From Streptomyces rugosispiralis (GTDB taxonomy: Bacteria > Actinomycetota > Actinomycetes > Streptomycetales > Streptomycetaceae): a stretch of DNA of 64,000 bases. The notes beneath the pieces were generated by a model. The model did not search any database. It worked only from the letters and a program-made list of their open reading frames with translations, and was not told the DNA's origin. How positions within the stretch are numbered: position 1 is the stretch's first letter; each line of letters opens with the position of its first letter. The translations under genes and the position numbers were made by a program. The DNA lies in assembly GCF_024505145.1 (NCBI RefSeq), contig NZ_JANIAA010000006.1, positions 248,001 to 312,000 of the forward strand, written 5' to 3'. Positions 25,316 to 33,319 of the stretch are shown in pieces.

Positions 25316-26515
25316 ATGACCGCCTCGAGCCCGTGTGTGCTCGCCGTGATTCCCGCCCGTGGCGGGTCGAAGGGCGTCCCGGCGAAGAACCTCGCCCCCG
25401 TCGGCGGCGTGCCGCTGGTCGCCCGCGCGGTCATGGAGTGCCGGGCGAGCCGCCTGGTGACGGACGTGGTCGTCTCCACCGACGACACCGGCATCGCGGC
25501 CGCGGCGCGCGGCGCGGGCGCGGTGGTCGTCCAGCGGCCCACCGACATCGCGGGGGACACCGCCACCAGCGAGGCCGCGGTGATCCACGCGATGGACGCC
25601 TACGAGGCGTCGCACGGCACCACCGTGGACGTGGTGCTCCTGGTGCAGTGCACCAGCCCCTTCATCATCAGCGAGGACATCGACGGGGTGGCCGCGGCGG
25701 TCGCCGAGAAGGGCGCCGACACCGCCCTGACCGTGGCCCCCTTCCACGGCTTCGTCTGGCGCGAGGGCGAGAACCCCGAGACCGACGGCGGCGACGGGGT
25801 CAACCACGACAAGTCGTACCGCCCGCGCCGCCAGGACCGTCCCCAGGACTTCCTGGAGACCGGCGCCGCCTACGCGATGGCCGCGCGGGGCTTCCGCGAG
25901 GCCGGGCACCGCTTCTTCGGCCGCACCGACCTGGTGCGCACCGACCCCGCCCGGGTGCTGGAGATCGACGATCCGCACGATCTGGCCCGCGCCCGCGCGC
26001 TCGCCCCGCTGTTCGACGCCGAGCGGCCGGGCGCCCTGCCCACCCGCGACGACATCGACGCGGTGGTACTCGACTTCGACGGCACCCAGACCGACGACAG
26101 GGTGCTCGTCGACTCCGATGGACGCGAACTCGTGGCCGTGCACCGCGGCGACGGGCTCGGGATCGCCGCCCTGCGCCGCGCTGAGCTGGCGCTGCTGATC
26201 CTGTCCACGGAAAAGAACCCGGTCGTCGCCGCACGGGCCCGGAAGCTCCAGGTCCCCGTGCTCCACGGCATCGACCGAAAAGATCTCGCACTGAAGCAGT
26301 GGTGCGAGGAGCAGGGCATCGCGCCGGAGCGCGTGCTCTACGTCGGCAACGACGTCAACGACCTCCCGTGCTTCGGCCTCGTCGGCTGGCCCGTGGCGGT
26401 CGCAGGTGCGCACGACGTCGTGCGCGGCGCCGCACGTGCGGTCACCTCCACCCCCGGAGGAGACGGCGCGATCCGCGAGATCGCCTCGTGGATTCTCGGA
26501 AAGGAACTGTCTTAA
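25316..26515 (+). CDS. neuA: CMP-nonulosonate cytidylyltransferase fused to a HAD phosphatase
   Basis: A 399-residue two-domain protein. Residues 1 to about 235 form a NeuA-type CMP-sugar synthase (LAVIPARGGSKGVPAKN, LVQCTSPF, DFLETGAAYAM). Residues from about 240 form a KdsC-like HAD phosphatase (VVLDFDGTQTDDRV as motif I, GNDVNDLPCF as motif IV). The fusion suggests one protein dephosphorylates a sugar 9-phosphate and activates it with CTP. GAAGGAG precedes the ATG. It is directly followed by neuB (TAA then GTG), so the two are coupled. Confidence 0.88.
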   Translation: MTASSPCVLAVIPARGGSKGVPAKNLAPVGGVPLVARAVMECRASRLVTDVVVSTDDTGIAAAARGAGAVVVQRPTDIAGDTATSEAAVIHAMDAYEASHGTTVDVVLLVQCTSPFIISEDIDGVAAAVAEKGADTALTVAPFHGFVWREGENPETDGGDGVNHDKSYRPRRQDRPQDFLETGAAYAMAARGFREAGHRFFGRTDLVRTDPARVLEIDDPHDLARARALAPLFDAERPGALPTRDDIDAVVLDFDGTQTDDRVLVDSDGRELVAVHRGDGLGIAALRRAELALLILSTEKNPVVAARARKLQVPVLHGIDRKDLALKQWCEEQGIAPERVLYVGNDVNDLPCFGLVGWPVAVAGAHDVVRGAARAVTSTPGGDGAIREIASWILGKELS

Positions 26516-27448
26516 GTGAGCTCCAACTCTCGCCTCCGCACCCTCGGTGACAAGATCGCCGGACCCGGCCACCCGGTCTACGTCACCGGTGAGATCGGCA
26601 TCAACCACAACGGCGACCTGGAGAACGCGTTCAAGCTGATCGACGCCGCCGCCGAGGCCGGCTGCGACGCGGTCAAGTTCCAGAAGCGAACCCCGGAGAT
26701 CTGCACCCCCCGCGACCAGTGGGACATCGAGCGTGACACCCCCTGGGGTCGGATGACCTACATCGACTACCGCCACCGCGTGGAGTTCGGCGAGGACGAG
26801 TACCGCGCCATCTCCGAGCACTGCGAGAAGCGCGGTATCGACTGGTTCGCCTCCCCGTGGGACACCGAGGCCGTCGCCTTCCTGGAGAAGTTCGACGTCC
26901 CGGCGCACAAGGTGGCCTCCGCCTCGCTGACCGACGACGAGCTGCTGCGCGCCCTCCGGGCGACCGGCCGCACGATCATCCTGTCGACGGGCATGTCCAC
27001 CCCCAAGCAGATCCGCCACGCGGTGGAGGTGCTGGGCAGCGACAACATCCTGCTGTGCCACGCCACCTCCACGTACCCGGCCAAGGCCGAGGAGCTCAAC
27101 CTGCGCGTGATCAACACGCTGCAGGCCGAGTACCCCAACGTGCCGATCGGCTACTCCGGCCACGAGACCGGTCTGCAGACCACTCTGGCCGCCGTGGCGC
27201 TCGGTGCCGCGTTCGTCGAGCGTCACATCACCCTCGACCGCGCCATGTGGGGCTCGGACCAGGCCGCCTCGGTCGAGCCGCAGGGCCTGACGCGGCTGGT
27301 GCGGGACATCCGCACCATCGAGGAGTCCCTCGGTGACGGCGTCAAGAAGGTCTACGAGAGCGAGCTCGGCCCGATGAAGAAGCTCCGCCGTGTCGCGGGC
27401 GTCGTCGCCGAGTCCGAGTCCGCCGACCGCGAGCCCGCCGCGGTCTGA
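26516..27448 (+). CDS. neuB: Nonulosonic acid synthase, NeuB family
   Basis: A 310-residue PEP-dependent synthase of the NeuB/SpsE family with YVTGEIGINHNGDLENAFKLIDAAAEAGCDAVKFQKRTPE-type opening and GYSGHETG plus AAFVERHITLDR near the end. It condenses phosphoenolpyruvate with a hexose derivative to make a nine-carbon acid. Family members here usually end in an antifreeze-like (SAF) domain; this one stops after about 310 residues and so lacks it, as in other streptomycete homologues. GTG 26516 follows GGAAAGGAA. With no NeuC epimerase nearby, Kdn is a more likely product than sialic acid. Confidence 0.86.
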   Translation: MSSNSRLRTLGDKIAGPGHPVYVTGEIGINHNGDLENAFKLIDAAAEAGCDAVKFQKRTPEICTPRDQWDIERDTPWGRMTYIDYRHRVEFGEDEYRAISEHCEKRGIDWFASPWDTEAVAFLEKFDVPAHKVASASLTDDELLRALRATGRTIILSTGMSTPKQIRHAVEVLGSDNILLCHATSTYPAKAEELNLRVINTLQAEYPNVPIGYSGHETGLQTTLAAVALGAAFVERHITLDRAMWGSDQAASVEPQGLTRLVRDIRTIEESLGDGVKKVYESELGPMKKLRRVAGVVAESESADREPAAV

Positions 27449-27494
27449 GGCACTCTGCCGTGAATCCACCGGCCGGTGAGCCCGGCCCTTGCCC

Positions 27495-27541
27495 GGAAGC
27501 GGCGGGCACCCCTGACTCGTCGGGGGCTGCCCGCCGCTTCC
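27495..27541 (+). terminator. Strong intercistronic stem-loop after neuB
   Basis: A 14-bp perfect stem (GGAAGCGGCGGGCA, 27495-27508, with its complement at 27528-27541) is extended inward by CCCC/GGGG pairing. There is no U-tract. It lies 46 bases after the neuB stop and would attenuate read-through or protect the upstream mRNA. Confidence 0.7.
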
Positions 27542-27564
27542 GGGCCCTGCCTTTGGACGGTGCG

Positions 27565-28794
27565 ATGGTCTCCGCTGCCCCCCTTGCCTCTCCGACCACG
27601 CTTGCCTTCGTCGAGAGCCCGGTTCAGCTGCTGAACGTGCTGGAGTGGGCGTACGCCGACGCCCAGCGCGCCGGGGGCCCCGAGGCCACGGCGTCCCAGG
27701 ACCTCACCGTGGTGGTGCTCTCCCCGCACGATCCGATGACCCGCGGTCAGCTGCGCCGGATGGCCGAACTGGCGCGGGACGAGGGCTTCGCCGTGCGCTG
27801 GGAGGACGCGCGCGGTGGGGCCGGTGCCCCGATCAAGACCATCGGCGGACTGCGCGGACCGCTGCGCCGGGCCGGGCGGATCGTCATAGGCGATCCGTTC
27901 TCCCGCTATGTCCAGCTGCTGCTGACCCTCACCCGGGCCACGGACCTGGTCGTGGTGGACGACGGCACGGCCACCATGGAGTTCATCTCCCAGCTGGCCA
28001 AGGGCGAGCCCCTGGTGCGCTGGCACCGGCGCGGCAGCAAGGGGGCGCGCGACATGGTCTTCGCGCCGGTCTCCGCCACCGCGCGCCGCCGGCTCACCCC
28101 GGGCACCAAGCGCCGGGTCGAGGTCTTCAGCTCGATGCCGGTGGAGCCGCCCACCGGGGTCACCATCACCGCCAACGACTTCGCCTGGACCCGCGCCCGG
28201 TTCGGCCCGCCCCGGCTCACCGGGGGCACCGACCTGGTGGGCACGTCCCTGGTCGAGACGGGCGTGGTGGACCTGGAGCGCTATCTGGAGGCGGTCGGCT
28301 CGCTGGCCCGCGCCCATGGCGCCACCCGCTACTTCGCCCACCGCCGGGAGAGCGCCGAGAAGCTGCACCGGGTCTCGGCCGAGGTGGGTCTCGAGATCGT
28401 ACGGCCCGATCTGCCGCTCGAACTGATAGCCCGCCGGGGCCCCATCGGCCACACGATCGTGAGCTTCCCGTCGACCGTGGTGCACACCCTGCCGCTCGCG
28501 CTCGTGGGCACCGGCGTCCAGGTCGCGGTCTGCGATGTGGACCCCGCCTGGCTGACCAGCGACGCCTCCCCGCGCGCCCAGGGCTTCCTGTCCGGGGTCA
28601 CCGGGTCGGCGCGCGATGTGCGCCGACTGGGCTCGGGGCCGCAGGCGGGGTCGCCCCCGCCGAGGGACGCGGCCCCGACCAGGGACTCGGTCCCGCAGCG
28701 GGACGCGGCTCCCAAGCGAGACGCGGCCGCGCAGCGGGAGGCGGCCCCGCCGGCGAACCCGGGACCGCCCGCCGCACCCGTCGCGGCGTCCTGA
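27565..28794 (+). CDS. Putative glycosyltransferase of the nonulosonate polymer cluster (GT52-like)
   Basis: A 409-residue protein beginning MVSAAPLASPTTLAFVESPVQLLNVLEWA, an opening reminiscent of GT52/sialyltransferase-like and LPS-capsule enzymes (ESPVQLLNVLE). Later blocks include GDPFSRYVQLL, a VVVDDGTATMEF and a FPSTVVHTLPLAL segment that mimics the nucleotide-sugar site of the polysialyltransferase group. The ATG at 27565 is preferred to a GTG at 27460 because a 47-bp stem-loop fills the interval. The C-terminus carries a RDAAP/QRDAA-like repeat over about 30 residues. Function is inferred from cluster. Confidence 0.66.
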   Translation: MVSAAPLASPTTLAFVESPVQLLNVLEWAYADAQRAGGPEATASQDLTVVVLSPHDPMTRGQLRRMAELARDEGFAVRWEDARGGAGAPIKTIGGLRGPLRRAGRIVIGDPFSRYVQLLLTLTRATDLVVVDDGTATMEFISQLAKGEPLVRWHRRGSKGARDMVFAPVSATARRRLTPGTKRRVEVFSSMPVEPPTGVTITANDFAWTRARFGPPRLTGGTDLVGTSLVETGVVDLERYLEAVGSLARAHGATRYFAHRRESAEKLHRVSAEVGLEIVRPDLPLELIARRGPIGHTIVSFPSTVVHTLPLALVGTGVQVAVCDVDPAWLTSDASPRAQGFLSGVTGSARDVRRLGSGPQAGSPPPRDAAPTRDSVPQRDAAPKRDAAAQREAAPPANPGPPAAPVAAS

Positions 28795-28950
28795 GACCGG
28801 GTCGCGCGGCGTCCTGAGACCGGTCGCGGCGCACTGAGGCGTCTCAGGTTGTGAGCTCGTCGCCCGTACGGCCGTGTGGCACATCTCACCCGCGGCCGAC
28901 CGGGAAATCCGCTGTTATACCCCCTGACTAGGAGGATCATGCAGCGGGGC

Positions 28951-28968
28951 GGGTACTTTTGCGTACCC
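28951..28968. promoter_or_regulatory. Inverted repeat upstream of the M20 hydrolase gene
   Basis: GGGTAC-TTTTGC-GTACCC is a perfect 6-bp inverted repeat followed by an AT-rich stretch, about 77 bases before the hydrolase start. A likely operator in the leader or promoter region. Confidence 0.4.
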
Positions 28969-29044
28969 GAACAGATTGAATTTTTGTTGATCGACATTCG
29001 GTGGACCCACCTGGCGTTCTACGCTTCTTCAGGTGAAGCAATTG

Positions 29045-30274
29045 ATGTCCCTCGATGCGACCGATGTCACACCCGCCGACGCGCCCGCGCTGCCCGGCAC
29101 GCTCCCCGACGAGCTCCGTGCCGAACTCATCGCCTTCCGGCGCGACTTGCATATGCACCCCGAGCTCGGCAACTGCGAGTTCCGCACCACCGCCGCGATC
29201 AAGGCGCGGCTGGAGCAGGCGGGACTCGAGCCGCGGGTGCTGCCCTCCGGCACCGGTCTCATCTGTGACATCGGCCCGCGCGGCAGCTTTTCGCCGGAGC
29301 TGCCCCTGCTGGCGCTGCGCGCGGACATCGACGGGCTGCCCATCCCCGACACCAAGACGGTGGACTACCGCTCGACCGTCGCCGACCGCGCCCACGCCTG
29401 CGGCCACGATGTGCACACCACCGTGGTGCTCGGCGCCGGTCTGGTCCTGGCCGAGCTGGCCCGCGAGGGGCGGCTGGCCCGCCCGGTGCGGCTGCTGTTC
29501 CAGCCCGCCGAGGAGGTGCTGCCCGGCGGTGCGGCCGACGCGATCGAGGCGGGCGTGCTGGACGGCGTGGGCCGGATCCTGGCGCTGCACTGCGACCCGA
29601 AGGTCGAGGTCGGCCGGATCGGGCTGCGGGTCGGGCCGATCACCTCGGCCTGCGACCGGCTGGAGGTCTCGCTGGACGGGCCGGGCGGCCACACCGCGCG
29701 CCCGCATCTGACCACCGACCTGGTGACCGCCGTCGCCAAGGTGATCACCGAGGTGCCCGCGCTGCTGGCCCGCCGGGTGGACGCCCGCTCGGGGCTGGCC
29801 GTCACCTGGGGCCGGGTCGAGTCGGGCCACGCCTGCAATGTGATCCCGCAGCACGCCGAGCTGTCCGCCACGGTCCGCTGCCTGGACCTGCCCGCCTGGC
29901 GGGAGGCGCCCGACCTGGTCCATGCCGCGGTGGACGAGATCGCCACCCTGCACCGCGCCAAGTCGGAGATCAACTACATCCGCGGCGTCCCGCCGGTGGT
30001 GAACGAGGCGACCTCGGCCGAGCTGCTGCGGGACGCCATGATCGCCCGCCGTGGCGCGGACGCGGTTGAGGGCACCGAGCAGTCCCTGGGCGGCGAGGAC
30101 TTCTCCTGGTACCTGGAGCGGGTGCCCGGCGCGATGGCCCGCCTCGGCGTCCGCAAGGTCGGCGACACCACCCGGCGCGACCTCCACGCGGGCGACTTCG
30201 ATGTCGACGAGGGCGCGATCGCGGTGGGCGTGGAGCTGTTCACGGCCGCCGTGCTGCTGGACCGCAACGCGTAG
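29045..30274 (+). CDS. M20 family amidohydrolase/peptidase
   Basis: A 409-residue M20D-type metallohydrolase related to N-acyl-amino-acid and indole-acetyl amidohydrolases. Visible features: FRRDLHMHPELG, LRADIDGLPI, HACGHDVHTTVVLGA (metal-binding His/Asp), FQPAEEVLPGGA and a C-terminal GGEDFSWY. It would hydrolyse an N-acyl or peptide bond in the cytoplasm. ATG 29045 is preferred because AGGTGAAG lies 8 bases before it; a GTG at 29033 would overlap that site. No operon partners; it stands between the wall-polymer and nucleoside transport units. Confidence 0.86.
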   Translation: MSLDATDVTPADAPALPGTLPDELRAELIAFRRDLHMHPELGNCEFRTTAAIKARLEQAGLEPRVLPSGTGLICDIGPRGSFSPELPLLALRADIDGLPIPDTKTVDYRSTVADRAHACGHDVHTTVVLGAGLVLAELAREGRLARPVRLLFQPAEEVLPGGAADAIEAGVLDGVGRILALHCDPKVEVGRIGLRVGPITSACDRLEVSLDGPGGHTARPHLTTDLVTAVAKVITEVPALLARRVDARSGLAVTWGRVESGHACNVIPQHAELSATVRCLDLPAWREAPDLVHAAVDEIATLHRAKSEINYIRGVPPVVNEATSAELLRDAMIARRGADAVEGTEQSLGGEDFSWYLERVPGAMARLGVRKVGDTTRRDLHAGDFDVDEGAIAVGVELFTAAVLLDRNA

Positions 30275-30456
30275 GGCCGACGGGCCGGATCTCACGTGGA
30301 CCCGGCGGTCCGGAACACGTGGACCCGGCGGTCGCGGCGCCGCGCGCTTCCCCTGGCGCGCGGCGTGATCACTCCTTCGTCACCGCCGGTACCGCTCGCG
30401 GACACGAGAGGTTCGCGACGATCCGATAACGGCTTCCGAGGGGGCCTTTATCTGGC

Positions 30457-30472
30457 ATCTACGCGCGTTACG
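30457..30472. promoter_or_regulatory. Putative nucleoside-regulon operator (BMP transporter operon)
   Basis: ATCTACGCGCGTTACG at 30457-30472 matches the palindromes CTACGCGCGTAG before add and deoC except at the right edge. It lies about 56 bases upstream of the BMP lipoprotein start, in a promoter-like position. Confidence 0.6.
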
Positions 30473-30527
30473 ATGCGGCGGAACCAGCGCCGCAAGGGGC
30501 GCTTCGAGAACACCAGAGGGGACCCTC

Positions 30528-31562
30528 GTGCGCCGGGTATCCACGATAGCTGTCGCGGGCATCGCCACCGCGGCTCTCGCATTCTCCGTCACCGCGTGTG
30601 GCAGCAGTTCCGAAGAGGGAAGCAAGGACGCCGGTATCGGCCTGGCCTACGACGTGGGCGGCCGCGGCGACCACTCCTTCAACGACTCCGCCGCCAAGGG
30701 CTACGACAAGGCCCTGAAGGACTTCGACGTCAAGGGCAAGGAGCTGACGGCGAAGGACGGCGACACGGACGCCGACCGCTACGACAAGCTGGCGAGCCTC
30801 GCCGAGGCGGGCTACAACCCCGTCGTGGGCGTCGGCTACGCGTGGACCCCCTCGCTCACCAAGGCCGCCAAGAAGTACAAGGACACCGACTTCGCCATCG
30901 TCGACTCGGTCGTCGACGCCAAGAACGTGGCCAGCCTGGTCTCCGCCGAGCACGAGGGCTCCTACCTCGCCGGCGTGGCGGCGGGGCTGAAGACCAAGTC
31001 CAACAAGGTCGGTTTCATCGGCGGCACCGACAGCGCGCTGATCAAGAAGTTCGCGGGCGGCTTCCAGCAGGGCCTGAAGGACACCAACCCCAAGGCGTCG
31101 CTGGACGTCCAGTGGGTGCAGGTCGGTTCGCCCAAGGGCTTCGGCATGCCGGACCGCGGCAAGGACATCGCCGAGGGCATGCTCTCCAACAAGGTCGACG
31201 TGATCTACTCCGCGGCCGGCGGCTCCGGCGCGGGCGCCATCGAGGCGACCGCCGGCAAGAAGGGCACCTGGTCGATCGGTGTCGACGGCGACCAGTACTA
31301 CGACAAGGGCCTGGCCCAGTACAAGAACTCGATCCTGACCTCCATGGTCAAGACCGTGGACGGTTCGGTCTACGACTTCATCAAGAGCGTCGTGAAGGAC
31401 AAGAAGGCCGAGAGCGGCGTCCAGGCCTACGACCTCAAGCGCGGCGGCGTCTCCCTCTCCTACTCCGGCGGCTTCATCAACGACATCAAGCCGAAGATCG
31501 AGGCGGCCAAGAAGAAGATCATCGACGGTCAGATCAAGGTCCAGGACACCTACAAGGACTGA
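30528..31562 (+). CDS. BMP family nucleoside-binding lipoprotein
   Basis: A 344-residue substrate-binding lipoprotein of the BMP/PnrA/Med family, which binds purine or other nucleosides outside the membrane. A lipobox ends in Cys24 (SVTACGSSS). The mature domain starts GIGLAYDVGGRGDHSFNDSAAKGYDKA and contains AGVAAGLKTKSNKVGFIGG and VDVIYSAAGGSGAGAIEA. The GTG start has AGAGGGGA upstream. It heads an operon with the ABC ATPase, two permeases, cytidine deaminase and thymidine phosphorylase. Confidence 0.93.
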   Translation: MRRVSTIAVAGIATAALAFSVTACGSSSEEGSKDAGIGLAYDVGGRGDHSFNDSAAKGYDKALKDFDVKGKELTAKDGDTDADRYDKLASLAEAGYNPVVGVGYAWTPSLTKAAKKYKDTDFAIVDSVVDAKNVASLVSAEHEGSYLAGVAAGLKTKSNKVGFIGGTDSALIKKFAGGFQQGLKDTNPKASLDVQWVQVGSPKGFGMPDRGKDIAEGMLSNKVDVIYSAAGGSGAGAIEATAGKKGTWSIGVDGDQYYDKGLAQYKNSILTSMVKTVDGSVYDFIKSVVKDKKAESGVQAYDLKRGGVSLSYSGGFINDIKPKIEAAKKKIIDGQIKVQDTYKD

Positions 31563-31570
31563 CCCCCGGC

Positions 31571-31617
31571 GCCACGGACCCGCACGGCACCCCCGGGCAT
31601 CCGCCCGGGTCCGTGGC
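31571..31617 (+). terminator. Intercistronic stem-loop after the BMP lipoprotein gene
   Basis: A 12-bp perfect stem (GCCACGGACCCG at 31571-31582 with its complement at 31606-31617) without a U-tract. Such hairpins typically make the binding-protein gene more abundantly expressed than downstream permeases. An in-frame GTG at 31613 lies inside the stem and is unlikely to be the ATPase start. Confidence 0.65.
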
Positions 31618-31678
31618 GTACCCCGGCCGGTCCGGCCCCCGGCCAGCCCCACCCCCCTCCGCCCATCAGGAGTGCGCC

Positions 31679-33319
31679 ATCAAAGCCGCCAGCCCACCCA
31701 AGGGCGCTCCCGCCGGTGCCGTCACCGACGTCGCCGTAGAACTCCACGGAATCACCAAGCGGTTCCCCGGAGTCGTCGCCAACCACGACATCGACATCAC
31801 CGTGCGCCGCGGCACCGTGCACGCCCTCGTGGGCGAGAACGGCGCGGGCAAGTCGACCCTGATGAAGATCCTCTACGGGATGCAGCGCCCGGACGAGGGC
31901 ACCATCGCGATCGACGGCGAGACGGTGGAGCTGCACTCCCCGGCGGACGCCATATCCCGCGGCGTGGGCATGGTGCACCAGCACTTCATGCTCGCCGACA
32001 ACTTCACCGTGCTGGAGAACGTGGTTCTCGGCGCCGAGAAGCTGCACGGCATCGCGGGCAGGGCGCGGGCCCGGATCAAGGAGATATCCGACGCCTACGG
32101 TCTTGGCGTCCGCCCCGATGCCCTCGTCGAGGACCTGGGCGTGGCGGACCGCCAGCGCGTGGAGATCCTCAAGGTGCTCTACCGGGGCGCCCGGACGCTG
32201 ATCCTGGACGAGCCGACCGCCGTGCTCGTCCCGCAGGAGGTCGACGCGCTCTTCGACAACCTCCGCGAGCTCAAGTCCGAGGGCCTGACGGTGCTGTTCA
32301 TCTCGCACAAGCTGGGCGAGGTGCTGTCCGTGGCCGATGACATCACCGTCATCCGGCGCGGCACCACGGTCGCCTCCGTCGTGCCGTCCGAGACCAACCC
32401 CCGGCAGCTGGCCGAGCTGATGGTCGGCAGTGAGCTGCCGTCGCCCGAGACCCGCGAATCCACCGTCACCGACACCGACATGCTCGTCGTGGACGCGCTG
32501 CGGCTGACCGCCACCGATGTGGACGGCGTGCAGCGGGCCGTGCTCGACGACATCGACTTCACCATCCGCAAGGGCGAAGTCCTCGGCATCGCCGGTGTGG
32601 AGGGCAACGGCCAGGCCGAACTGGTCGAGGCCATCATGGGCATGCGCGACCCCGACGCCGGCACCATCACCCTCGACGGCGCCGACATCTCCCACGCGCC
32701 CACCCGCAAGCGGCGCGAGGACGGCATCGGCTACATCCCCGAGGACCGCCACCGGCACGGACTGCTGCTGGAGGCGCCGCTGTGGGAGAACCGCATCCTC
32801 GGCCATGTCACCGAGGAGCCCAACAGCAAGGCCGGGTTGCTCAACCCCGCCGCCGCCCGGCGCGACACCGAGCGGATCGTGGCCGAGTACGACGTGCGTA
32901 CGCCGGGGATCGAGGTCACCGCGGCCTCGCTGTCCGGCGGCAACCAGCAGAAGCTGATCGTCGGCCGGGAGATGAGCCACCACCCCAAGCTGCTGATCGC
33001 CGCGCACCCCACCCGGGGGGTGGACGTGGGCGCCCAGGCGCAGATCTGGGACCAGATCCGCGCCGCCCGCCGGGACGGCCTGGCCGTGCTGCTGATCTCG
33101 GCCGACCTGGACGAGCTGATCGGCCTGTCCGACACCCTGCGGGTGATGTACCGCGGCCGGCTGGTCGCCGACGCCGACCCCGCCACGATCACCCCGGAGG
33201 AGCTGGGCTCGGCCATGACCGGCGCCGCCTCCGGCCATCTGGAGGGCCAGGCGGACGACGGGACCGAGGCCGCCGCCGGCGACGAGGCCGAGGCCGCGAC
33301 CGGGGGAGAGGACCGATGA
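31679..33319 (+). CDS. Nucleoside ABC transporter ATP-binding protein (two NBDs)
   Basis: A duplicated ATPase of about 546 residues. NBD1 has a Walker A GENGAGKST, an atypical signature LGVADRQRVE instead of LSxGQ, and ILDEPTAVL. NBD2 has a degenerate Walker A (GVEGNGQAE), LSGGNQQK and PTRGVDVGA, as is usual for BMP- and ribose-type transporters. The start is odd: AGGAG at 31668-31672 is followed 6 bases later by ATC, not ATG or GTG, and no canonical start lies between it and the domain. An in-frame GTG at 31613 falls inside a stem-loop. Its stop overlaps the first permease (ATGA). Confidence 0.9.
   Translation: MKAASPPKGAPAGAVTDVAVELHGITKRFPGVVANHDIDITVRRGTVHALVGENGAGKSTLMKILYGMQRPDEGTIAIDGETVELHSPADAISRGVGMVHQHFMLADNFTVLENVVLGAEKLHGIAGRARARIKEISDAYGLGVRPDALVEDLGVADRQRVEILKVLYRGARTLILDEPTAVLVPQEVDALFDNLRELKSEGLTVLFISHKLGEVLSVADDITVIRRGTTVASVVPSETNPRQLAELMVGSELPSPETRESTVTDTDMLVVDALRLTATDVDGVQRAVLDDIDFTIRKGEVLGIAGVEGNGQAELVEAIMGMRDPDAGTITLDGADISHAPTRKRREDGIGYIPEDRHRHGLLLEAPLWENRILGHVTEEPNSKAGLLNPAAARRDTERIVAEYDVRTPGIEVTAASLSGGNQQKLIVGREMSHHPKLLIAAHPTRGVDVGAQAQIWDQIRAARRDGLAVLLISADLDELIGLSDTLRVMYRGRLVADADPATITPEELGSAMTGAASGHLEGQADDGTEAAAGDEAEAATGGEDR

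Noticed and set aside
19903..28794. Polysaccharide or sialic acid capsule as in pathogens
   Set aside because: There is no NeuC, no capsule ABC exporter, and the set matches streptomycete teichulosonic acid genes better.
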